64,000 nucleotides of DNA. Source: Telopea speciosissima. Taxonomy: Eukaryota; Streptophyta; Magnoliopsida; Proteales; Proteaceae. Below, piece by piece: positions 55,402-64,000 of the stretch (its first letter is position 1; each line of letters opens with the position of its first letter). Location: NCBI RefSeq assembly GCF_018873765.1, contig NC_057917.1, positions 58,524,464-58,588,463 on the forward strand, read 5' to 3'. The notes under the pieces are model-generated. The model was not told where the DNA came from, searched no databases, and worked only from the letters and a program-made list of their open reading frames with translations. Position numbers and translations under genes: made by a program.

Positions 55402-55755
55402 AGGGTGTCAATTGGTTGGTTCGATCCGGTTTTAGTCGGATTAAAAATTGATTTTAATCAAATGCTATGCCAAATTGAAATCATACTGTTAAGATAAATT
55501 TTGGTTCGATTTTTTATCGGCTTGATTTAACGGACTCTTATCGATCCATTATCAGGTTGTTATCGTTTTCATTTCCTTTTTCATATATATACATTACAAA
55601 TAATAGATAAGCATGTGTTTCTTTATACTATTTTTTTGTTTTCATTAGTTGCATCAATTTTTTATCGGGTTTTTTTTAATTTGGATTCTATTTCAACGTG
55701 GTTTGGTTTTAGTTGGTTAAATAGATTCAGATTTCAGCCTGCAAATTAACACCCT
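55402..55755. mobile_element. GGGTGTCAA-type dispersed repeat, full copy
   Basis: Starts AGGGTGTCAATTGG and ends AATTAACACCCT, with the family's GGTTCGAT/GGTTTTAGT body. Shorter than the copy at 40698. Confidence 0.6.
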
Positions 55756-56109
55756 AATTATTTATTTCTTTTAATCAATAAAATAGTAAAAAATCAATGA
55801 AACTTACTCTTATGGAATAAGTTTCACTCCACACATCCTAGGGTTTTTTTGTATGTTCCAAAATACCCTCTCGATTCCTGGGTGGAGGGAAACTTGGTCA
55901 TACTCTTATAGACCCCAAAGTTTATTTGAATCAAAAACTTCAAGTCACATATTTTGAAAAACCCTCAATTTTAATTTCTAAGGTTTTGGACTAGAGCTAT
56001 CCCAAAGTTTATTTGAATCAAAACTTCTCACATATTTTGAAAAATCTTTACTCCTTCCCAGTTTTAATTTCTAAGGTTTTGGATTAAGAGCTTGAATAAT
56101 ATGGCCGCG

Positions 56110-56210
56110 GGGGACGAAGGGGAAGGATAGGCCCCAAGGTGGTTTGAACTCATGACCTCTTATTTGAGGAGTTGATCTTTTGTCAATTGAGCTGACCCCT
56201 TCGAATAATT
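56110..56210 (-). mobile_element. tRNA-derived SINE-like sequence
   Basis: On the - strand GGGTCAGCTCAATTGAC (A box-like) is followed about 25 bases later by GGTCATGAGTTCAAACC (B box-like). These are the spacing and sequence of a tRNA-type internal promoter. It is too diverged for a tRNA cloverleaf. Confidence 0.5.
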
Positions 56211-56629
56211 TCCAAGGTTTTTCTTATTCCAACCTCTTCAGAACTGAGTCGGATTAGGATCGATAAACTAGTATCTTGACTCGGTCAGATACGCCTTCAA
56301 ATTTAATCTTTAGAATTCATACTATAACACGGATGACGATTTTCTAAAATCCATGCCTAACATTCAATCTGGGAACTTGGAAGCTTCAATCCCTGTGTTA
56401 TTTGAGGAAATTCAGTGACTCAACTCGGACAACCACTACAGAAGTCAGCAATCATGACTTAATTAAGACTAAAGATAAGCCCTTTCGGTCTTTTAAATTT
56501 TCCCCCTAATTTTTTCAATAATTTTATAACATAACAGATAAACTTATTAAAAGAATTTTATAATATTCTTAAATAATGATCAAAATTAATTTTTAAGGGG
56601 AAAAAATTACGAAAAAAAGACAAATTACA
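56211..56629. other. 3' flank of the two-exon gene
   Basis: A/T-rich sequence downstream of the stop codon at 56630. On the - strand it probably holds the 3' UTR. No separate feature seen. Confidence 0.45.
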
Positions 56630-57335
56630 TCATCTGCCCTCCACGGCTCCACCACCGCTACAGATTCCAGTTAGCAACACTGGGAGTCTACACAAAGCGC
56701 CAGCCGTCGGTGGTGGCGCCTCCGGCTGAGACGGAGGAAGGACCCTACCATCGGCGAACAATAACCGTCCATTCCCCGGCGGCACTGGAGGAGGCACGAT
56801 ACTTTCGAGCTCCGTTACCTCACCGAAAAATGCCCCATCACCGAATCTCCGTTCAACTTCGAGGAAGTCTCCCAACGAGGCAGGCCTCGCCGAATCGTCT
56901 CTGCAAAGCCTCCACCACCGTCCCCTCCTCCTCTCTGCCGCTGCCATTGCCCCCACCGCCTTTTTCTTCTTCAATTTCTTCACACTTTTGCTCTTTCCCC
57001 CACCGCCGCTCCCTTCGCCTCGACCACCAACAATGGTAGCTCCGACGTTGTTGTCTCTCTGTGAAGGAATCCTAGCTGTAATTGCCGGGAAACTTACTCC
57101 CATCAGCGTACCTAAGGAGGTGCTCCTGTCATGGAAAAAAGACCCTGTTGACTGCAACAACAATAACAACTATTAATTAATTCGAATTAATTTTACATTA
57201 ATAAAAGGGAGCAAAACCCAGATAAGGCTATTTTTCCCCCTGGAATATTCTTACCTCAGTGTCTAGATCAGATGAAGAGACGGACGAGATAGTTGGAGAT
57301 GATGGTGGAAGAAAATCGCGCTCTGGATCCAACAT
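56630..57335 (-). CDS. Plant-specific uncharacterised protein, two exons (200 aa)
   Basis: Exon 1 is 57335-57255 (27 codons, starting MLDPERDFLPP and ending SSSDLDTE) with a GTAAGA donor. Exon 2 is 57151-56630, after an acceptor TTGTTGCAG preceded by a TTGTTATTG tract. Splicing joins DLDTE directly to STGSFFHDRSTSLGTLMGVSF in frame, a run I recall as conserved in a plant protein family of unknown function. Later come a lysine-rich segment (SVKKLKKKKA, a possible nuclear signal) and WWRLCRDDSARPASLGDFLE followed by VERRFGDGAF, also family-typical. The C-terminus is proline-rich. No signal peptide or membrane segment is obvious. No stops or frameshifts interrupt it, so I take this as the clearest working host gene in the window. 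Biochemical role unknown. Confidence 0.85.
57152..57254 (-). other. Intron of the two-exon gene (103 nt)
   Basis: GTAAGAATATT at the 5' side and a T-rich stretch ending TTGTTGTTGCAG at the 3' side. Frame phase 0 on both sides. Confidence 0.85.
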
Positions 57336-57405
57336 ATTCTCCTTTCTTCTGCTGCTACAGAGAGAGAGAGAGAAAAGGGTTTGTTGGTTTTAGCGGCTTG
57401 GAAGT

Positions 57406-57417
57406 TTTATATATAAA
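57406..57417 (-). promoter_or_regulatory. TATA box of the two-exon gene
   Basis: TATATATAAAAC on the - strand, about 70-80 bases before the ATG, with a CT-rich leader (57361-57375, CTCTCTCTC on the - strand) between. Confidence 0.6.
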
Positions 57418-57559
57418 CTACTTCGTACGAGCGAAGCAGAGAGAAGGACTACGACGAGATGGCGATGGAGCTCTGAGCTTTATATGGATTGGATTTCTTC
57501 TCTTTAGTGCTGAAGCAAAGAATATCATTTTCTGGAGGAGCCAATTTTAAGAGGGCTTC

Positions 57560-58790
57560 CTTGTGAAGACATTGGATGTAATTGGTGGGCCACACCTTCC
57601 CTTCAAAAGGATGAAGTGAGTTCCATCGGATCACCACTTAATACCATGCTGGACTGGAGTGCTGTAAAAATGGATCAGCTTATGATCAGACGGTTAGAGT
57701 TAAAGGATAGAAGGATAGGGTGTGTCACTCCTTGAAAAATAGGAATCCGATCGGTCGGTCAGCCGATTGAGATCGGAATTGACTGAGAGAGATTTTGATT
57801 TTGAATATTTTGGAGTGGTCGATTCTAGGGTTTTTGGGACCACGCTGGATTTTCAAATCTAAATGATTTTTAAGGTTTTTGAGACCTATTTCGATTCTAA
57901 ATCTATTTGGATCAAAATTGGAAAGGATCAATTCCAATATGACCTAGATCAAAATAGACAAGAATTGATTCGACCCAATTCCAAATTCAAAATCCTAAGG
58001 GTCATGAAGGATGATGCACATGAGACCCTATTTACCATACTCATCCTCATTCAGATATATATTTAATTTTTGAAAAAATGTTCTCTGATACGGAGTGTAT
58101 CTCTGCACTCAGACACATGAGGAGGTAAAATGACCATCCTGCCTACCATGAAAGGCAGTAATAACTAATGACTGTCTTGTTGATGGAGCAGTGCTCTCTC
58201 CCATTGGCCCCCTCTCATACAGGGATCACGCTCTACCACTGAAAACTTTTCTCCTTCATTAGACATGAATACCCTTAGAAGGCAAGTTACCAAATCCACA
58301 CTGTTTGGTTCAGCTTTCCAGTATACAACTCAGAGGAGATTTGCCCTTATGTCATCATCCCTCTCTAACCTTTTTCCCAATTTCAATGGCAACAGGAGCA
58401 CATGTTTGGGTGCAGTGTCTTGTTTTATCAATTCTCTGGGCTAAGATCCAAAAATGACAAGACTTATAGGACTTTTTAACAATTTGACATTCCTGGGGTG
58501 AAGCGAAAACCTACTTGAATAATAATTCTTCTGGTGCCAGACTCTCTCATATCATTAAAGTGTGGAGCACTGGAGCTACCTGTATTATTAGAACTATACT
58601 ACGGTGACAGTCCATTAAAAAAGCCACCTAACGTTGTTGGAAAGGCTTGATAGGGTTCACACTTTTTCGTTCCCACAACCATATACCAACTATAAACTCA
58701 GCAAAAGGATGCTCGTCTTAACACTCATTCCCTGGACATGAAGGTTCATTACACTATAAGAGGTAAATAACAAATGGATTTAATAATTGA
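57560..58790. other. Intergenic sequence, nothing recognised
   Basis: A stretch near 58083-58235 (TCTCTGATACGGAGTGTATC, later CTCTCCCATTGGCCCCC) resembles parts of short non-autonomous elements, but I cannot define ends. No gene seen. Confidence 0.4.
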
Positions 58791-58794
58791 GTAG

Positions 58795-58880
58795 ACACTA
58801 GATCGGTTGATTGGAGGTTTGTCGGTTAAAGTGCTTGTCCCGTAGGAGGTCATAGGTTCAACTCTCTTGATTACACTGGG
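58795..58880 (+). mobile_element. tRNA-like SINE fragment
   Basis: GGTTAAAGTGCTTGTCCCG is followed by GAGGTCATAGGTTCAACTCTC, a good B-box match. The A-box side (GATCGGTTGATTGG) is weak. It lies next to the 3' tail of a LINE. Confidence 0.45.
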
Positions 58881-58959
58881 ATGGCTAAAAAGACATTATT
58901 TCCCCCTCCTCCGTTCCCCTTTGGTAGTTGTAGGTATGTTTACTTGTCTTGGCATCGCC

Positions 58960-60370
58960 CCCTACGACAACAACAACAACTCAATCTTATCTTAATTTGC
59001 ATGTCTTTCCTCACCACTTCTCTTAAGATCATTTTAGGTCTGTCTTTGATTCATTTAGTTCATTTATTTTGAATCAAATCTCGTACTAGAGCATCCAAAG
59101 GCATCCATTGACTATGGTCATGCCACCTCTATCGGAACTACTCCCAAAGTAGTTCTAATATGAACATTTCTTACTTTATTCTCTCTAGTTTTGTCACTCA
59201 TCCATCTCAACATCATCATCTGTGCTACACTGAGTTTTATGAGGCCTCCTAACTGCCTAACATTCTATACCATTCATCATAGCCAGTTATATGATTGTTC
59301 TATAGAATCTTCCTTTTAAGTTTTAAAGGAATACATCGATCATACAACATGTACTCTAGACGCACTTCTCCACTTCGTCCATCCTATTTTAATTGTTTAT
59401 GAAATATCATCATCTGTATCACCTTTTTTATTTATGATTGAACCCGTATGCTTAAAATAATCAATTTGTGAAATTTCTCACTCATCAATTTTCATCACCT
59501 CATTATCTGTTCTAGTGTAACCAAAATTTGCACACCATATCCTCCGTCTTCGTTCTACTTTTCTTAAAACCTTTTGACTCCAAGGTTAATGTCCATAACT
59601 TCAACTTGCCCCTTCTTTTGTCTCATCCATCAAAACAATATCATCAGGAAATATATATATATATCAAGGTACCTCATCTTGAATGTCTTTGGTTAATTCA
59701 TGATAAATGCAAACAAATAAGGGTTTAAGGTTGATTCTTGATGTAAACTATTTGTACTTGGGAATTCATTACCTTCCCCCCCCCCCCCCGGTTCTTACAC
59801 TTGTAATCGCACCATCATACATATTGTTAGTTATGTCCGCATATTTCATTGAAAAACTTATTTTCTCTAGTACTTTCCATATTAGCTCTTTAGTTATTTT
59901 GTCATAAGCTTTTTCTAGGTCAGTAAAGACCATATGGAGATCTTGCTTGCAATCTCTAAAACTTTTCATGATGAGTCTCCTAAGTAAATAGATTATGTCG
60001 TGGATCTTCCTGGCATAAAATCAAATTGGTTCTCCATAATAGTAGTTTCTTGTCTTAAGTGGGAACTAATAACTCTCTCTTATAATTTCATAATATGATT
60101 CATTAGTTTTATGTCTCTATAATTATTGTAGCTTTGAATATCACCTTTATTTTTATAAATCAGAATCACAATTCTTCTCCTTCATTCATCTAGCATTTTC
60201 TTTATGCTCTTAATTTTATTAAGCAGTTTGGTTAGCCAAGATAAGTCACAAATTCTTAAACGCGTTCTTTCACATTTCTATTGGGAACTCATCTGGGCCT
60301 TGTGCCTTACCTACTTTCATCCTCCTTAAAGATTTTTTTACTTCAGACACCCTAATTGATTATCCCCCTA
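58960..60370 (-). pseudogene. RTE-type LINE remnant
   Basis: Read on the - strand from about 60355: SLRRMKVGKAQGPDEFPIEM, then several broken blocks, RLIMKSFRDCKQDLHMVFTD and LEKAYDKITKELIWKVLEK (59969-59769), then MYDGAITSVRT. These are the palm blocks of RTE-clade reverse transcriptase. Many stops and shifts are present. The 3' end is a TTG-repeat tail (complement of CAACAACAACAACTC near 58968-58982), typical of plant RTE elements, and it fixes the orientation. The 5' half including the endonuclease is missing. A C run (59778-59789) interrupts the frame. Confidence 0.8.
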
Positions 60371-60904
60371 ATACATGTTAATCCGATCTTCTAAAACTGT
60401 TGTTTGGAAATTGCATTTCCAAATATCCAAGTTGGCTTTGAAGAGAACAAAATCTTAATCAATTACTTATTGGCAAAGGGAACTTTGTGCTACATTCTTA
60501 GGAAGAGTTCTAGCTCTTACTTGTCAATGTGCCATGTGGATAGATGATGTGGATATTCCAATATTTAGATATTTTTAACATGATATATATTAACCACATG
60601 TCAAATTTCAAGGCCTAATTCAACAAAAAAACTGCATGCTTACATGTGCATGTGTTCATGTATGCCTACTAGTACTCTAACCTCAATTGTGCACTTTGCC
60701 ATACTCTAGATTTTTCAAATGCTCTATTTCATCACTTGGCAAACTCCATTTAGGCTAAAATTTGATATGTGATTTGGGGAGCTTGGGATCTACCTATCCA
60801 CAAAATTTAGATGTTATCTGAGCTACCACATGATAGATACTTGGGCGATGCAAAAAGCCCTTCCCAGGTAGGTTGGGCATGAAATTATATATAGCTTTTA
60901 TTAT
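60371..60904. other. Intergenic sequence, nothing recognised
   Basis: A/T-rich with no coding signal or paired repeat ends found. Confidence 0.45.
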
Positions 60905-61072
60905 TATAAAGGAGAGGGTTCTCTGAACAAGCGGCATAGGATAACACACCAATGAGGAGTGAAATAAAATTGGTTTCATACACAAGGGTAGAGAAGTCAT
61001 TTCATATGAGAAGGAGAGTGTATGCAAGTATAACCTCTGCTAGGTCGGTTCAAAGAACCTTTTCCCTTAGGC
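60905..61072. mobile_element. Short MITE with GGTTCT.TGAAC ends
   Basis: The left end AAGGAGAGGGTTCTCTGAAC pairs with the right end GGTTCAAAGAACCTTTTCCC. The target duplication could not be fixed. Confidence 0.55.
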
Positions 61073-61245
61073 TGTGTTTGTTTGCAGGAGTTTTTAAGGG
61101 GTAGGAATAAAGGGGTGGGGAAGTTGTTAGGATTCCCCTAGAAATTCCAAGATTAGGTTATTTGGTTGCAATAGGGTGGGAAAGTTGGATTCCCAATGCT
61201 TTTCTTGTTTGTACCTTGCCAGCACCCTATTCATGAGGGAGTTGC

Positions 61246-61247
<2 letters not shown>

Positions 61248-61301
<54 letters not shown>
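61248..61301 (+). repeat. (TC)n(TA)n microsatellite
   Basis: CT repeats (about 38 bases) run directly into TA repeats (about 15 bases). Confidence 0.95.
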
Positions 61302-61387
61302 GTGGGTGGGCTTGTGTGTGTGAAATATCTCCACCAACCAAACAATGTGGAGTAGGATGTTATCGTACTTCTCCCTTGCTTTCTTTT

Positions 61388-62731
61388 TGTAGACACTGAA
61401 TTTTGTCACCCCTTGGCGATGATGACAACAAAACACAGACAGACATCAATATCTCTTTCAAGAAGGACTCTTTCCCCTGCACCCAAACCATATCGCTCTC
61501 ACATCTCTAAAAATAATTTAAAAGGCCCTTATACCAAATGTTTAAGGAGATACTGCTCACCTTCCCTAATCATGGCTGTCCCCTCCCCCCAGAAAATTTT
61601 ATGAAGAGTCAAAAGGGAAAAAAAAAAAAAAACCCCAAAAATCCGAACCAATGGGAAGTGATCGTTCGCGGCGCTGCGGTATCTTAACCACGGCGTTGCC
61701 AAAAAGGAGGGACCACATGCAGGCGTCACCAGCGTGACGTAACTGCGGAGCCACATTTTTTTTACCGTAGTGTTGTGAATGACTAATGTACCCATATAAA
61801 TAGGGGTGATCCCCCCTCATTTGGAGATCCTTGGACGGGCTCCACACTCCCACTATCCCCATTTTGCTTCTCTTGAGCCTTTATACATTCTTTTTAGCCT
61901 CTTTTTCAAGCTTTGGTCATTCCTCTTCATGGATTAGACTCTCGTTACTCCCTCTGAGAGCCGAATCATCTGAAACCTCATTTTCCATATTTTCTATCTA
62001 TACTTAACCCATATACAGCTGTTACTCTGCCCGAAGTCTTAGTAACGTAAGTCTCATTTTCAGTTGTTATTCTGTCCGAAATTCCTTTTACATAGTCATT
62101 ACTCTGTCCGACAAGAGAGAGGCAAGCCGATCATCCTTCTCCACCTGAGCCGTGAGACATCGTATATTTCATATTTGATATATTTTCCTTTAACTTTTTT
62201 ATTTCTTAATAGGTATCTATCTATTTCTTTCTTATTATTTTTTGCACAATGTAGACCATTAAAGTAGTTCAATTTAGTGTACATAGTAAATGATTTTTTT
62301 TTATTCCTTTCCTTATTGTGTTTGATGCATCATAATTTAGTCTTGTATGTTGGTATAAGACGTGTTAACTATGGGAAAATTTTTAGAATCTAGCATCTAG
62401 TAGAAAGACCAATTTAATTGGACGAGATGCGGTGTTAATATCTTCCCACGCTCGTAACCTAACCAATTACCCAGAATCTCTGACCATACCGTATGAAATC
62501 ACATAACCCTTTCCGCTCACCTCGGATGGGGCTACACCCATTGAGTCCTAGGCCCGAATCCTATATGGTGACTCCATCTATTCTAATTTATGAAGTATGA
62601 TCCCAACCCCCTATGTCCATATAATCAAATCTGATGATTATCCACAACTCTTGTCGCCAAGGGGTCACGGAACCTAACGGATCCCATCTGTAAGGCAGAG
62701 AAATCCGCATCCGGAGGCCGCGGTACCTATA
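61388..62731 (+). repeat. Diverged solo LTR of the Ogre-like family
   Basis: Begins TGTAGACACTGAATTTTGTC and ends GCGGTACCTATA, following the 10956-12407 LTR in order, including a TATA box (TATAAATA, 61795-61802), the AGTTGTTATTCTGTCCG region and AGTAGAAAGACC. Differences are many, so it is an older or sister-family copy. Neither a primer site after it nor a purine tract before it is visible. The flanking 5 bases (CTTTT and GTCGT) do not match, so a target duplication is not supported. Confidence 0.75.
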
Positions 62732-64000
62732 GTCGTCTTCGTTCTTCATCTCATCCCCATAGAATTGTTTCGTTCAAGTATCCTTTTTTCTCTTGTTTAT
62801 GAAATCCAAGAATTGTTTGTTCTTCACCACGGTGGTTTAGCTATTTAGGTGAGGTGCAAGCATAACGGTAGAAAAAACAGAAACGAATGATATGGGATTT
62901 AATCAAAAAAAAAATGGGACCAAAGCAACGACAGCATACTCATATAAATTGATGAATTTTCACCTGAATATCTACATCTAATATTCAAACAAGCTGTTGT
63001 TACCAAAAAAAAATGCTCAAACAAGCTATACCGTCCAACATTAATGTATACATATTCCACAACCCATTATAAATTTCATGGAAAAAAAATATTAATAAAG
63101 GATAAACATGACATAAAAGGATTGTAGATTTTGCATAAGAAATTGTTTTAGCTTAAGTAATTGATTCGATATGTTTATATATTAATTAGGATATGTCTCA
63201 CAAGAAAGTAGGAGTTTTATGCTTCATTATCAATATATACTTTATACACAATGAATTGCACATAATATACATGTATAGTTTTTTTTTTTTTTTTTTTTGG
63301 GTGGTTCATGAGGCATGTTTTTTAATTTAAAATAAAAGCGAACACGTTTAATATGCATCTAAAATGCGGAAGATAAAAATATATGTTTTTTTTTCTATCA
63401 TTTGAGAGATACGGAATAGAGTTTTAAATTCGTTTTCGCTAAGAATGGATACTAGAACCATTACTCCATTCATCATCATCATCTTTTTCTTCTTCTCTCG
63501 TCAATTTCTTTTTTGTTTTTGTCAATCATAAGATGATGGTGCGGGTCCATCATGCTGTTACATATTGGCCATGTGTTCCTCATGATTGCTCCTTCCCTCC
63601 ATCTTTGTTTTTCATGGATCACATGTCAACCATGCAGATGCAGTGGACATAAAACCTTTTAAAGGGAATCAGCCGGATTAGTTGAAACGGCTGATCCGAG
63701 TCGGTTTGCTAAACCATACCCGATCCACTACCACCCACTCCAAAACGACATGAATAGGTATCAAGCCACGCTGGACGAATTTTTTTTCCTGTGTTGTTCC
63801 TTGTCTGATACAATGGTTCAATTTCAGTCATAGGGAGGCGGAAATGACGTTTTAACCTCCCTCGAACAGTATATTTGGAGTTTGGACAGAAGGTTAGATC
63901 GTCCTTTTCGACTCCCTGTGAGTGGAACTAAACCACTGTACCAGGCAGGGAACTGGAGACGATATTGATCCCCCGCTGGATCCGATTTTGAATTTTTTCA
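62732..64000. other. Intergenic sequence to window end, nothing recognised
   Basis: A/T-rich with homopolymer runs (63281-63298 T run). No gene, LTR pair or inverted repeat found. Confidence 0.45.

Noticed and set aside
56110-56210. Functional tRNA gene
   Set aside because: A- and B-box-like motifs are present, but the arms do not form a cloverleaf and the boxes are diverged; a SINE remnant fits better.
56710-57039. 109-codon + strand frame rich in proline and serine
   Set aside because: Shadow of exon 2 of the two-exon - strand gene, which has matching splice sites and family motifs.
61388-62731. Full retrotransposon starting at this LTR
   Set aside because: Neither a primer-binding site after it nor a polypurine tract before it is visible, and flanking bases do not match.

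Overview
This is a repeat-dense stretch of an angiosperm nuclear genome. It has plant-type LTR retrotransposons (Tat/Ogre-like, other Ty3/gypsy, Copia), LINE remnants, a CACTA end, a Mutator-like element, many small foldback (MITE) elements, and a few plant genes with plant-style TATA boxes and GT-AG introns. I cannot name the species. No bacterial, organellar, rRNA or CRISPR signal was seen.

Layout. 1-12407: a large, non-autonomous Ogre/Tat-type retrotransposon (5' LTR cut by the window edge). It keeps a decayed gag and an unrecognised reading frame, has no pol, and carries three kinds of tandem repeat. 13330-13596: one end of a CACTA transposon. 13838-14933 and 61388-62731: two more LTR copies related to the first element. 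15340-37600: three copies of a duplicated segment, each carrying a pectin methylesterase inhibitor (PMEI)-like gene (18340, 24869, 35575). Each copy has a different lesion, and the segments are broken up by transposons. Comparing the copies exposes exact insertion sites and target duplications for a Mutator-like element and several MITEs. 26130-34798: a gypsy fragment, a probable 2.85 kb solo LTR and a Copia 3' fragment. 38640-40183: a LINE RNase H remnant and a CWC21/SRRM2-like splicing-factor fragment. 43198-52822: a structurally complete Tat-lineage retrotransposon with a perfect 5-bp target duplication (CAAAC). Its reverse transcriptase is deleted, and it carries a spliced gene on the antisense strand. 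56630-57335: the clearest intact host gene, two exons, encoding a 200-residue plant-specific protein of unknown function. 58795-61072: SINE-like and RTE-type LINE remnants and a MITE.

How the parts relate. Apart from the 56.6-57.3 kb gene and possibly the middle PMEI copy, the window is a record of nested insertions. A Copia element sits inside a Mutator-like element, which sits in the upstream region of a duplicated PMEI gene. A MITE sits inside the last codons of that gene. A Tat element sits inside a short dispersed repeat with AGGGTGTCAA-type ends. The strongest leads are the antisense three-exon gene of the Tat element, the unrecognised reading frame after gag in the Ogre-like element, the MITE that rewrites a PMEI C-terminus, and a 2.1 kb Copia derivative with TC...TA LTR ends. 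All identities and boundaries were read by eye.
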